27,979 nucleotides of DNA, taken from positions 1 to 27,979 of the forward strand of contig CAYUFF010000009.1 of NCBI GenBank assembly GCA_964444075.1. Direction: 5' to 3'. Made by a program: the position numbers and the translations under genes. Each line of letters begins with the position of its first letter. The first letter of the stretch is position 1. This stretch comes from CAYUFF01 sp964444075 (GTDB lineage Archaea > Aenigmatarchaeota > Aenigmatarchaeia > CG10238-14 > SCSR01). The notes beneath the pieces were generated by a model. The model was not told where the DNA came from. It ran no database searches and saw only the letters and a program-made list of their open reading frames with translations. Shown here piece after piece: positions 20,243 through 27,979 of this stretch.

Positions 20243-20635
20243 ATGGACTTGGTCTCGCACATAGTTTTTGCGTGCCTGCTGAATTTTGGAAGGGTAGACT
20301 TTTGGTTAATCTTGGGTTCCATCCTTCCAGACTTCGACAAGGTCTTCACTTACCCAAAGAGAAAATTCAGGGGTTGTGAATCAAGGACGTTTTTTACAGA
20401 GCTTCCGATGGCAGCAATTTTAATCCCTGTATCGTTTTTCTTTCCTCATACATTCACCATAGGATTGGTATCTCACTACCTCCTTGATTTCCTTACAGGC
20501 GAGACAAGACCCTTCAACCCTTTTGTCAGGACGGTGGTCGATTTCGAACTTCCGCTAAGGTACAAAGCGTTGTTAGGGTGTATAATGTGGGTGATTGGAG
20601 GTGTGTTGGTAGGAAGATGGTTAGGGGTGTTGTAG
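20243..20635 (+). CDS. YdjM/DUF457-like membrane metal-dependent hydrolase
   Basis: A 130-aa membrane protein with N-terminal SHIVFA, then GSILPDFDK and GLVSHYLLDFLTGETRPFNPF. These His/Asp patterns and helix spacing match the YdjM (LexA-regulated membrane-bound hydrolase) family. The biochemical role is not established. It starts at ATG 20243 from a leaderless-type promoter and overlaps the next gene by 19 bp if that gene starts at 20617. Both neighbours act in membrane lipid synthesis, so a lipid-related role is possible but unproven. Confidence 0.75.
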   Translation: MDLVSHIVFACLLNFGRVDFWLILGSILPDFDKVFTYPKRKFRGCESRTFFTELPMAAILIPVSFFFPHTFTIGLVSHYLLDFLTGETRPFNPFVRTVVDFELPLRYKALLGCIMWVIGGVLVGRWLGVL

Positions 20636-21039
20636 AACCACTTTCCAACATTCCGCTATCTCCGAACATGGTATCGTGGTTATCCGTATACGTTTCTTTA
20701 CTTGCCTACTTTCTTTTAAAGCTCGAGCTCTACGCCCTCGCTTGCATCGTAATTTTACTCGTCCTCCTCTTCGATGCTCTCGATGGGTTGATAGCGAGGA
20801 AGAGAAAGCTTGCAAGTTTTAGAGGTCTTGTCGTCGACGTTTCCTGCGACCGAATTTCAGAGTTTATCATCTTCCTTCCCTACAAGCTTTGGCTGCTGCT
20901 CGCTTGCTTCAACGTTTACCTTACCGTCCTCAGGCTTAAGGATAAGAGAGTCTACATACTTCCCCTGAGACACGTTTTTCTGGCAATCCTGGCATTGCTT
21001 GCGCTTGGGGTGGGGGAGGTAAAATTTTTATTGGTGTGA
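20617..21039 (+). CDS. CDP-alcohol phosphatidyltransferase family protein
   Basis: The full family signature is seen: DALDGLIAR, eight residues, G, three, D, three, D (D-x2-DG-x2-AR-x8-G-x3-D-x3-D), which binds two metal ions and the CDP-lipid. The rest is membrane helices. In archaea such enzymes attach polar heads (inositol phosphate, glycerol phosphate or serine) to CDP-archaeol; which one cannot be told. ATG 20617 gives 140 aa, shorter than the usual ~180-200 with six helices, so the enzyme may be reduced. An in-frame GTG at 20578 is less likely. Follows the YdjM-like gene with overlap. Confidence 0.85.
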   Translation: MVRGVVEPLSNIPLSPNMVSWLSVYVSLLAYFLLKLELYALACIVILLVLLFDALDGLIARKRKLASFRGLVVDVSCDRISEFIIFLPYKLWLLLACFNVYLTVLRLKDKRVYILPLRHVFLAILALLALGVGEVKFLLV

Positions 21040-21040
21040 A

Positions 21041-21048
21041 ATAAATAA
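21041..21048 (+). promoter_or_regulatory. TATA box of the TBP gene
   Basis: ATAAATAA preceded by GTGAA, centred about 34 nt before ATG 21079. A short leader with a GGTGG ribosome binding site is expected. Confidence 0.45.
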
Positions 21049-21078
21049 TGTAACTTCTGGTTTGGGAACGGTGGTCGG

Positions 21079-21639
21079 ATGGAGGGAGTGAAGTTTAGGA
21101 TAAAAGTAGAAAACATGGTAGCCTCCACGACTTTCGACGTCGACATACCACTAGAAAAGCTTGTGAAGAAGTACAAGGAGATGGAGTACGAGCCGGAGCA
21201 GTTTCCAGGAATCGTTTATAGGATGGACAAGCCCAAGGCTGCCGCCCTCATCTTTGGCTCTGGCAAGATAGTTTGTACGGGAGCCAGGAACCTCAACGAC
21301 GTCAAGGAAGTCTTCAGGAAGGTGGCCAGGGTCTTGAGGAGCAACGGGGTAAAGGTTCCCAGGAAGTACGAGGTCGTGGTCGAGAACATAGTCGCTGCCA
21401 TCAAGTTCAACGTTAGGTTTAACCTAGATAGGATAGCGTACGGAATAGAGACGGCGGAGTACGAGCCGGAGCAGTTTCCTGGGCTGGTTTATAGGATGGA
21501 TTCCCCGCGAGTGGCGTTTTTGCTCTTCACTTCCGGAAAGGTTATCTGCACCGGTGCTAGGAAGCTGAAGGACGTTAGGAAAGCCGTCGAAATGTTGGCG
21601 GAGAAGCTCGAAAGGATAGGAGCTTTCGTGAGCGAGTAA
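21079..21639 (+). CDS. tbp: TATA-box-binding protein
   Basis: General transcription factor that bends TATA DNA and recruits TFB. Two imperfect repeats are evident: EYEPEQFPGIVYRMDKPK with FGSGKIVCTGARN, then EYEPEQFPGLVYRMDSPR with FTSGKVICTGARK. At 186 aa it has normal archaeal length. ATG 21079 follows GGTGGTCGG. T-rich tracts follow the stop codon. The N-terminal halves of the repeats share a 24-bp identical DNA stretch (21183-21206 and 21456-21479). Confidence 0.98.
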   Translation: MEGVKFRIKVENMVASTTFDVDIPLEKLVKKYKEMEYEPEQFPGIVYRMDKPKAAALIFGSGKIVCTGARNLNDVKEVFRKVARVLRSNGVKVPRKYEVVVENIVAAIKFNVRFNLDRIAYGIETAEYEPEQFPGLVYRMDSPRVAFLLFTSGKVICTGARKLKDVRKAVEMLAEKLERIGAFVSE

Positions 21640-21680
21640 GCTTTTTTCTCCGAGCTTTTCCCCGTTTTTTACTTTTTTAC
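21640..21680 (+). terminator. T-rich termination region after TBP
   Basis: Four T-runs (six, four, six and six Ts) within 40 bp of the TBP stop codon, without a strong hairpin. This is the usual look of archaeal intrinsic termination. Confidence 0.5.
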
Positions 21681-21813
21681 TGGAATTTAGTGGAAAGTCG
21701 CTCCGTAGGGGTGAGCCTTTAAGTTTTAGGGTAAAAGTTTCAAGTGAGAACGTTCAAACTCCGGTGGGAAAGTTCCTAAAAAACCGTTGGAAGACGCGCG
21801 AAATTTACATACC

Positions 21814-21820
21814 TATAAAA
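21814..21820 (+). promoter_or_regulatory. TATA box of the MCM gene
   Basis: TATAAAA centred 26 nt upstream of ATG 21843, predicting a leaderless message. Confidence 0.55.
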
Positions 21821-21842
21821 CACCGTCGCTGAGGTTAATATT

Positions 21843-23840
21843 ATGGAACCCCGGGAGGTCGCGGAAAAGTTTTCGGAATTCTTCCAAGAAAACTACTACG
21901 AGGAAATCCTGAAAGCCCTCGAGGAGGGTAAGAGTTCCGTTTCCGTCGATTTTTCGCTCTTGGAAAAGTTTGACGTGGAGCTGGCCGACTACCTGCTCGA
22001 AAATCCGGAGGAAGTCATCCCCTTGGCCGAAGAAGGCGTGAAGAAGGTCTTGGACGTGGAAAGGGACGTCAGGGTTAGGTTTTTCAACCTTCCAGAGGAG
22101 AGGAACATAAGGATCAGGAACTTGCGTTCCGAGCACATAGGGAAGCTCGTAGTCGTGGACGGGATAGTTAAGAGGGCCAGCGAGGTAAGGCCAGAAGTTA
22201 AGGAAGCTGTTTTCATGTGTCCGGTTTGCGGGACGCACATAGTAGTCGAGCAGACGGAAAGGACGTTGAAACCTCCCGCGCAGTGCGATTGCGGGAACAG
22301 GAAGGGCTTTCAGCTGGTTGAGCAAAAGCTGCTCGACACAAGATGGGTGGTCATAGAGGAGCCCTACGAGGTCGTCAGCGGAGAAAGGCCGTCGGAAATA
22401 ATGGTTTACCTCAAGGAGGATTTGACCTCCCCCCGGATGCAGAGCAAGACGGACCCGGGAAACAGGATAAAGGTCGCGGGAATCTTGAAGAGCATGCCGA
22501 GGAAAGCGAAGGGCAGCAAGTCGAGGCAGATGGAGATCTACATCGAGGCAAACTACGTCGAGCCCGTGGAGATAGAGTGGGAGGAGCTGGAGATAACGCC
22601 GGAGGACGAGGAGAAAATCTTGGAGCTCGCGAGAGACCCAGGGATCTACGAGAAGCTGGTTGCGTCTATAGCGCCCTCGATCTACGGACTGGAAGACATT
22701 AAGCTTGCCATCGCCCTTCAACTCTTCGGTGGTGTTCCCCACGTCCAGAAGGATAAGTCCAGGGTAAGGGGGGACATCCACATCCTTTTGGTGGGGGACC
22801 CGTCGACTGCGAAGAGCGCCCTGATGAAAGTGGTCTCCACGCTCATCCCTAGGGGAAGGTACGTCTCAGGAAAGGGCGTTACCATGGCCGGGCTCACCGC
22901 TGCTGTCGTGAGGGACGAGGAGTTCTTGGGTGGTTGGGTGCTGGAGGCCGGTGCCTTGGTGCTGAGCAACAAGAGCCTCGTCGCGATCGACGAGTTCGAA
23001 AAAATAGAAAAGACGGACCAGGTCGCCCTCCACGAGGCGATGGAAAGCCAGACGATAAGCATAGCCAAAGCCAGCATAGTTGCTACGCTTCCTGCACAAA
23101 CCTCCGTCCTGGCTGGGGGCAACCCGAAGCTCGGAAGGTTCGACCCCTACATGCCGGTGAGGGATCAGCTCTCCGTCCCAGAAACTTTGCTGAGCAGGTT
23201 CGACCTTAAGTTCGCGCTCTACGACAAACCCAACCCGGAGGTCGACGAAAAGATTTGCGACCACATCTTCAACGCGAGGCACGGAGACGGTGGAGAGGTC
23301 AAGCCGGCGATAGAGCCGGAGCTGCTGAGAAAGTACATAGCTTACGCCAGGAAGAACTGCTTCCCCCGCATGACGAAGGAAGCGTTCGAGGAGATAAAAA
23401 AGTTTTACCTCGACCTGAGGAGCAAGGCGGAGGAAGGACCCATACCCATAACTACGAGGCAGCTGGAAGCTATGATAAGGCTCGCGGAGGCTTCCGCGAG
23501 GGTCAGGCTTAGCGACGTCGTCACCGTCGAGGACGCCCAGCGCGCCATTTACCTGATGAAAGTTTCCCTCAGGCAGTTCGGCTTCGACCCTGACTTGGGG
23601 AAGCTAGACATAGATAGGGCCGAGGGGCAGAAGGTTACGGCAGCTCAGAGGGGGAAGATAAGGACGGTGTGTGAGATTATAGACGAGTTGACCCAAACGC
23701 TTGGAAAACAAATCCCTGAGGAAGAGGTCGTCAAGAGGGCCAAGGAAAGGGGCGTGGAGAACGCAGAAGAGATTCTGAGGAAGATGTTGAACGAGGGGAT
23801 TTGTTTCTCCCCAAAGCCGGGAGTGATAGAAAAGCTATAA
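21843..23840 (+). CDS. mcm: MCM replicative helicase
   Basis: Hexameric 3'-5' helicase of the replication fork. The N-terminal domain has a zinc site CPVC (126/129) with CDC (148/150). The AAA+ core has Walker A GDPSTAKS (318-325), Walker B AIDEFEK (381-387, with Glu where most MCMs have Asp in the last IDEFDK position), GGNPKLGRFD and the arginine finger LLSRFDL. A C-terminal winged helix (QRGKIRTVCEIIDEL...GICFSPKPG) completes it. At 665 aa it has full length and no intein. ATG 21843 is probably leaderless. Confidence 0.98.
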   Translation: MEPREVAEKFSEFFQENYYEEILKALEEGKSSVSVDFSLLEKFDVELADYLLENPEEVIPLAEEGVKKVLDVERDVRVRFFNLPEERNIRIRNLRSEHIGKLVVVDGIVKRASEVRPEVKEAVFMCPVCGTHIVVEQTERTLKPPAQCDCGNRKGFQLVEQKLLDTRWVVIEEPYEVVSGERPSEIMVYLKEDLTSPRMQSKTDPGNRIKVAGILKSMPRKAKGSKSRQMEIYIEANYVEPVEIEWEELEITPEDEEKILELARDPGIYEKLVASIAPSIYGLEDIKLAIALQLFGGVPHVQKDKSRVRGDIHILLVGDPSTAKSALMKVVSTLIPRGRYVSGKGVTMAGLTAAVVRDEEFLGGWVLEAGALVLSNKSLVAIDEFEKIEKTDQVALHEAMESQTISIAKASIVATLPAQTSVLAGGNPKLGRFDPYMPVRDQLSVPETLLSRFDLKFALYDKPNPEVDEKICDHIFNARHGDGGEVKPAIEPELLRKYIAYARKNCFPRMTKEAFEEIKKFYLDLRSKAEEGPIPITTRQLEAMIRLAEASARVRLSDVVTVEDAQRAIYLMKVSLRQFGFDPDLGKLDIDRAEGQKVTAAQRGKIRTVCEIIDELTQTLGKQIPEEEVVKRAKERGVENAEEILRKMLNEGICFSPKPGVIEKL

Positions 23841-23864
23841 GTTTTCCCGCCCTAAAAATTGCTT

Positions 23865-25202
23865 ATGGTTGAGAGGTTCCCCCGTGCTTTTTTTGCCTTG
23901 GTGAGCGTCTTCCTCCTGTGCTGCGCAGGATTCCCGACCGCCTCACTTTCGGACAGGGGAACGATCGTCCTGCATGGTGGCATCGTTCTCGAGCAACCCG
24001 GGCAGAACGCGATAGTCGCCTGGAACGGCGAAAGGGAAATCATCGTCCTCTCGACGAACTTGAGGGCTTCTGAGAAAACTTCGGTCCTGGAAATCCTACC
24101 GTTACCGTCGAAGCCCTCCTCGGTAGAGAAGTGCGACTTCAGAGTTTTCCAAGAACTCTCCTCGCTCTACGACCAAAAGCTTTTGTCAAAACTTCGCGAG
24201 AGGATGAAGAGGGAAAAAGCCGGAGCCCTACCTCCTCCAGTAGGCGGAGAAATAGTTCTCAGGACGAAGATAGGAGCTCACGACATCTCGGTAGCGAAGG
24301 TCCTGAACGAAGAGCACTTTTCCTCCTGGGTGGAAGCTTACGTTAAAGGCCTCGTGAAGAACCCCTCGCTAAAACTATCACCAGAATTCAAGCGCGTCGT
24401 TCAAGAATACGTGGACAGGGGCTTCGGATACTTCGTCGTCGACGTCGTCGAAGTAAGCGAGGATGAAAAAAGCGTGGAGCCAATCCTCTATGAGTTTCCG
24501 TCGCGAGAGCTGTTCTACCCCATGAAGATCACGGCTGTTTCGGATGTAGGGAATTCCAAGGGCAGCGTGAGGTTGTTCTTGATATTGCCGGGTGAAATCG
24601 ACGTAGATTCTCTAGGAAGGTTTCGCTTGTACTCTCCGCTGAGTCGTTCGTTTGGTTACCCCGGTAGCTCAGGAATAGTTAAGTTTGAGGGACAAGAATT
24701 AAGGCGGGTCCACGAAAAGCTGTTCGAGATGTTCCCCGACGGAGCTTACGTGGTATTCGTTTCATCGCCCTACACGTCCTTAAGGACCTTAAACGAAGAC
24801 CTCGTGCTGAAGAAGGAAGACGTCAAAGGTCTCACCGCCGCTCTCCCCCACCCTTCCCTTTACCAAATCCTTATCTTTCTCGAAAACTTCCGGGCGCTTT
24901 TCTCCAAACTCTTCTACTACCTTTTCCTTTCACCGAGAGCTTTGCAACTGCCCACGATGCTTCAGGGACACGCTCCCCAACCGCAAACGCAGGATTCCCA
25001 AAAGTTCTGCGGAATCTCTACTCAAGGACCTTGCTATTCCGATTCCGATTGCGTTATCGATGGTTGCTCCTTACAAGTATGCAGGTCTAGGTTTGAGGAA
25101 AGCGTGGCAACGACTTGCGAGTGGAGGGAATGCTACGATTGGAAGCGATTAGGTTACGCGTGCAAGTGTATCGATGGCAGATGCATGTGGAGTAAAGAAT
25201 AA
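23865..25202 (+). CDS. secreted DUF2330-like protein with an eight-cysteine cluster
   Basis: ATG 23865 begins a signal peptide (MVERFPRAFFALVSVFLLCCAGFPTA). The following region with LHGGIVLEQPGQNAIVAWNGEREIIVLST looks like DUF2330. A hydrophobic segment, LYQILIFLENF with FSKLFYYLFL, precedes a Cys-rich tail. That tail (FCGIS, CYSDSDC, DGC, QVC, TTCEWREC, ACKC, DGRC) contains ten cysteines in the pattern of the archaeal eight-cysteine-cluster module with its CEW motif. It is likely an exported, disulphide-bonded surface protein. Its function is unknown to me. It sits between the replication genes mcm and polB without an obvious functional link. Confidence 0.75.
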   Translation: MVERFPRAFFALVSVFLLCCAGFPTASLSDRGTIVLHGGIVLEQPGQNAIVAWNGEREIIVLSTNLRASEKTSVLEILPLPSKPSSVEKCDFRVFQELSSLYDQKLLSKLRERMKREKAGALPPPVGGEIVLRTKIGAHDISVAKVLNEEHFSSWVEAYVKGLVKNPSLKLSPEFKRVVQEYVDRGFGYFVVDVVEVSEDEKSVEPILYEFPSRELFYPMKITAVSDVGNSKGSVRLFLILPGEIDVDSLGRFRLYSPLSRSFGYPGSSGIVKFEGQELRRVHEKLFEMFPDGAYVVFVSSPYTSLRTLNEDLVLKKEDVKGLTAALPHPSLYQILIFLENFRALFSKLFYYLFLSPRALQLPTMLQGHAPQPQTQDSQKFCGISTQGPCYSDSDCVIDGCSLQVCRSRFEESVATTCEWRECYDWKRLGYACKCIDGRCMWSKE

Positions 25203-25241
25203 GCTTTTCCTTTAAGGTTCGGTAAGGAAAAAATTTAAACG

Positions 25242-27716
25242 ATGGAAAGGAAGCTCTTGGTTTTGGACGTCGATTACGTCAGCGACGAAGCGAAAAGAGT
25301 TCCGATAATCAGAATCTTTTGCTTAGATGAGAAAGGAAACGTCCACGTGCTCCTGGACAAGGATTACGAACCCTACTTCTACGTTCAAACAAAACCCGGG
25401 AAAGAAAAGGAGGTTAAGGAAAAAATCCTCAAGCTGAGGAGGAAGGAGGTGAAGAGGGTCGAAATCGTCGAGAAAAAGCTCTTCGGGAAGGAGGGAAAGT
25501 TTATAAAGGTTGTCTGCGACCTGCCTCCGAGCCTCTCGAAGGTAAGGGACGTAATAAAACAGTGGGAAGAAGGAGACGGCGACGTGGTAGAGGAGTATGA
25601 ATACCAGCTTTCCTTCTACCGAAAGTACCTGATAGAGAAAGGCATCTCCGGTATGCAGTGGATTCTGGCCAAGGGTAAAGAAATTCGCGACGACGAATTC
25701 CTAGCAAAGAGCGTCATGGAAGTCGAGGAGCTCAAGCCGCTCGAAGACGTTAGCGGCTACCCTCCGATAAAGGTGTTGGCCTTCGACATAGAGACTTTCG
25801 AGGAGAACGGGGAGCAAAAGATAGTGATGGTTTCCCTTTTCGGGAAAAACTTGAGGAAGGTCTTCACCTACTATCCGTTCGAAGGTTATCCTGAATTTGT
25901 CGAGGTCGTGGCCAACGAGAAAGAGCTTCTACAGAAATTCGTAGAAACGATTCGGCGAGAAGACCCCGATTTTCTCGTGGGTTACAACAGCGACATGTTT
26001 GACTTCCAAATCATCGGCAAGAGGGCTGAGAAGCTCGGAGTCGAGCTAACGCTTTCGAGGGAAAAGTCTCGCCTGAAGTTCGCGAGGAGAGCAAGAGTTT
26101 CTGCCGCAAAACTAGCTGGTAGGGTTCACGTGGACGTATTCAACTTCGTCAACAACATCCTCTCACCCACCCTGCAAACGGAAGTGTTAACTCTTGATGC
26201 CGTCTCGGCAGAGCTTCTGGGGGATAAAAAGATAGAGATGGAGTTCGAGGAAATACTGAAAGCTTGGAGGGAGAAGAAGGACCTAGCAAAGCTCGCGGAA
26301 TATTGCCTGAAGGATTCCGAGCTTACTTTCAAGCTGGCCGAGCTTTTATTCCCGCAAATCTTCGAGATTTGCAGGGTAGTGGGTCAGCTACCGTTCGACG
26401 TTTCCAGGATGACGTACGGGCAACTCGTGGAGTGGTACCTCAGCAAAGAAGCGTTCTCGCGAGGGGAGATAATACCCAACCAGCCGAAGTGGGAGGAAAT
26501 CCAGAGGAGGAGGTCCGTCACTTACCTAGGGGGGTTCGTGAAAGAGCCAATCCCAGGGATCCACGAGAACATAGCCGTATTGGATTTCAGGTCCTTGTAC
26601 CCATCGATAATAGCCACCTTCAACATAAGTCCGGAAACCTTGAACTGCGAGTGTTGCAAAGGCAACGGGCATAAAGTTCCAGAGCTCGGTCACTGGTTTT
26701 GCAAGAAAAGGGAAGGCTTCGTTTCCTCCGTGGTCAAGGAGCTGATCGAGAGGAGGATTGAGGTCAAGAAAAAGTTGAAGGAAGTTAAGAAGGGTACAGA
26801 AGCTTGGAGACAGCTTTACAACCATCAGTACGTGCTGAAGATAATAGCGAACGCCTCCTACGGTTACTACGGGTTTCCGGGGGCGAAGTGGTACTCGAAG
26901 GAGTGCGCCGAAAGTTGCACGGCTTTCGGGAGGTATTTCATAAAGAAAGCGATGGAGTTCGCGGAGAAAGAGGGCTTCACCGTGGTTTACGGGGATACTG
27001 ACTCGATGTTCATAAAGCTTAAGGACGCTGGAAAAGCAACAAGAGAAAAAGTTGAGGAGAAAGTGTTCGAGTTCCTGGAAAGGATCAACCGACAGCTTCC
27101 CGGGTTGATGGAGCTTGACTTCCAAGGAATCTACAGGAGGGGGATTTTCATACCGCGTGGCGTCGGCCCTGGGACGGCGAAGAAGAAGTACGCGCTGATC
27201 GATTACCAGGGAAGCCTGCTGATCCGTGGTCTCGAAAGGGTAAGAAGGGATTGGTGCAGGCTCGCGAAGGAAACGCAGGAGAGCGTGCTAAGGTTTATAC
27301 TCGAGAAGAACGACGTCGCCTCAGCGATTTCCTACGTTAGGAAGGTCGTCGAGAGGTTGAGGGAGGGTAAGGTAAGCCTGAAGGAGCTGACGATTCACGA
27401 GCAGCTCACGAAGCCACTCGAGGAGTATAAAGCGAAAGGTCCTCACGTCGTGGCGGCGATGAAGATGAAAGCAAGAGGTAGGAGCGTCGTTCCAGGAACC
27501 GTTGTCATGTTCGTGATCACCAAAGGAAAGGGCAGTATTAGCGAGAGGGCAGAGCCGGTCGAAGACGTTGGTCTAGATGAGGTGGACGAGGAGTATTACA
27601 TCAAGCACCAGGTTGTACCGGCTGCCTTAAGGATACTCGCCGTGCTCGGGGTAAGGGAGGAGCAGTTGATGAGCAAAGTAAGGGGCTTGGGGGAGTTCCT
27701 TTCGCTCGGGAAGTGA
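25242..27716 (+). CDS. polB: family B DNA polymerase with 3'-5' exonuclease
   Basis: Replicative or repair polymerase. Exonuclease motifs are FDIET (Exo I, Asp182), YNSDMFDFQ (Exo II; Met where Asn is common) and YCLKDSEL (Exo III). Polymerase motifs are DFRSLYPSI (A), KIIANASYGYYG (B) and VVYGDTDSMF (C), all with catalytic residues. A CECC...HWFCKK cysteine cluster lies in the palm insert. At 824 aa it is a normal archaeal PolB without inteins. ATG 25242 gives the expected start (LLVLDVDYV). It lies downstream of mcm and the secreted protein on the same strand. Confidence 0.98.
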   Translation: MERKLLVLDVDYVSDEAKRVPIIRIFCLDEKGNVHVLLDKDYEPYFYVQTKPGKEKEVKEKILKLRRKEVKRVEIVEKKLFGKEGKFIKVVCDLPPSLSKVRDVIKQWEEGDGDVVEEYEYQLSFYRKYLIEKGISGMQWILAKGKEIRDDEFLAKSVMEVEELKPLEDVSGYPPIKVLAFDIETFEENGEQKIVMVSLFGKNLRKVFTYYPFEGYPEFVEVVANEKELLQKFVETIRREDPDFLVGYNSDMFDFQIIGKRAEKLGVELTLSREKSRLKFARRARVSAAKLAGRVHVDVFNFVNNILSPTLQTEVLTLDAVSAELLGDKKIEMEFEEILKAWREKKDLAKLAEYCLKDSELTFKLAELLFPQIFEICRVVGQLPFDVSRMTYGQLVEWYLSKEAFSRGEIIPNQPKWEEIQRRRSVTYLGGFVKEPIPGIHENIAVLDFRSLYPSIIATFNISPETLNCECCKGNGHKVPELGHWFCKKREGFVSSVVKELIERRIEVKKKLKEVKKGTEAWRQLYNHQYVLKIIANASYGYYGFPGAKWYSKECAESCTAFGRYFIKKAMEFAEKEGFTVVYGDTDSMFIKLKDAGKATREKVEEKVFEFLERINRQLPGLMELDFQGIYRRGIFIPRGVGPGTAKKKYALIDYQGSLLIRGLERVRRDWCRLAKETQESVLRFILEKNDVASAISYVRKVVERLREGKVSLKELTIHEQLTKPLEEYKAKGPHVVAAMKMKARGRSVVPGTVVMFVITKGKGSISERAEPVEDVGLDEVDEEYYIKHQVVPAALRILAVLGVREEQLMSKVRGLGEFLSLGK

Positions 27717-27807
27717 TTCGGCTCGACCTTTCAACCCTATCGAAACTCCTTACAACTATCGTAGAGAGAGCGAGCACAAAAAACAGTCGCTCCAAACCGC
27801 AGAGCAT

Positions 27808-27823
27808 TGTTAGACGTCTAACA
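27808..27823. promoter_or_regulatory. 16-bp perfect palindrome, operator candidate
   Basis: TGTTAGACGTCTAACA is an exact palindrome in the polB-downstream intergenic region, about 45 bp upstream of the TATA-like box of the next gene. It has the size and form of a homodimeric repressor site, but no cognate regulator is visible. Confidence 0.45.
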
Positions 27824-27860
27824 TTTTATCTCAAAGCCTATGCTACGCGTTAAACACGAA

Positions 27861-27872
27861 AGTTTTATTTTG
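27861..27872 (+). promoter_or_regulatory. TATA-like box of the last gene
   Basis: AGTTTTATTTTG preceded by CGAA (BRE-like), centred ~30 nt before ATG 27896. Confidence 0.4.
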
Positions 27873-27895
27873 CCGCGTTCCGTTAATAGTTTTTC

Positions 27896-27979
27896 ATGCA
27901 AACCTCTAGGCTCCTTGAAGAAACTCTCAGCGTCGACGAAAGGCATAGCGGAATGAGGCTCACGAAGGCCTTGTATGAA
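27896..27979 (+). CDS. partial unidentified gene running off the window
   Basis: ATG 27896 opens a frame of 28 codons to the window end (begins MQTSRLLEETLSVDERHSG). Codon use fits and a TATA-like box precedes it. Too short to assign a family. Confidence 0.5.
   Translation, partial: MQTSRLLEETLSVDERHSGMRLTKALYE

Noticed and set aside
25226..25240. AAAAAATTTAAACG as a polB TATA box
   Set aside because: It lies only about 10 bp before ATG 25242, so initiation would fall inside the coding region; the true promoter is probably elsewhere.
1..27979. CRISPR arrays, insertion sequences or prophage genes
   Set aside because: I saw no regularly spaced repeats, transposase or integrase motifs, or phage structural genes anywhere in the window.

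Overview
This is an archaeal chromosome fragment. On one scaffold it carries a 20S proteasome beta subunit, the KH/beta-CASP termination nuclease aCPSF1 (FttA), RNA polymerase subunit D, Dph2, CDP-archaeol synthase, TATA-binding protein, MCM helicase, a family B DNA polymerase, and two intron-containing tRNA genes. BRE/TATA-like boxes lie about 26-30 nt upstream of many start codons, suggesting widespread leaderless transcription. I cannot name the lineage from sequence alone. A run of 100 Ns at 19073-19172 is a scaffold gap.

The standout region is 2911-8744. It holds four tightly packed plus-strand genes just downstream of the proteasome beta subunit/aCPSF1 pair: (i) a proteasomal AAA ATPase with an N-terminal coiled coil, two tandem AAA modules and a C-terminal HbYX motif (MYL); (ii) a 519-aa homologue of the Pup ligase/depupylase family (PafA/Dop); (iii) a small, charged, Cys-free protein of 71-86 aa ending in Gly-Gly-Glu, the C-terminus of mature bacterial Pup; (iv) a second, more diverged 585-aa PafA/Dop homologue. 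Together with the adjacent beta subunit this reads as a complete archaeal pupylation-type tagging and degradation system. Characterised pupylation is bacterial, so I consider this the candidate undescribed system. The ATPase architecture and the altered active-site residues of the second ligase homologue are also unusual. A structured intergenic stretch (about 2596-2840) with a good TATA box precedes the operon and may be its leader or a small RNA.

From 8727 to 11795 there is a mixed block: tRNA-Leu(CAA) with an intron at an unusual position, a UPF0282 metallo-beta-lactamase-fold protein, a ferredoxin, a PurM/AIR-synthase-like protein, a 57-aa leaderless ORF followed by three hairpins, and initiator tRNA-Met with apparently two introns.

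From 11878 to 19742 the genes are mostly on the minus strand: a type IV pilus-like secretion ATPase, its double FlaJ/TadC-like membrane protein and a 51-aa membrane peptide (one operon); RNA polymerase subunit D; a 61-aa hypothetical; an FKBP-type isomerase; Dph2; and RNase HII, which is cut by the gap. A plus-strand SWIM-protein-like gene start (18948-19072) runs into the same gap, so the minus-strand reading frame that crosses the Ns is an artefact.

From 19739 to the end: CDP-archaeol synthase, a YdjM-like membrane protein, a CDP-alcohol phosphatidyltransferase, TBP, MCM, a secreted DUF2330/eight-cysteine-cluster protein, family B DNA polymerase, a 16-bp perfect palindrome, and the start of an unidentified gene running off the window.
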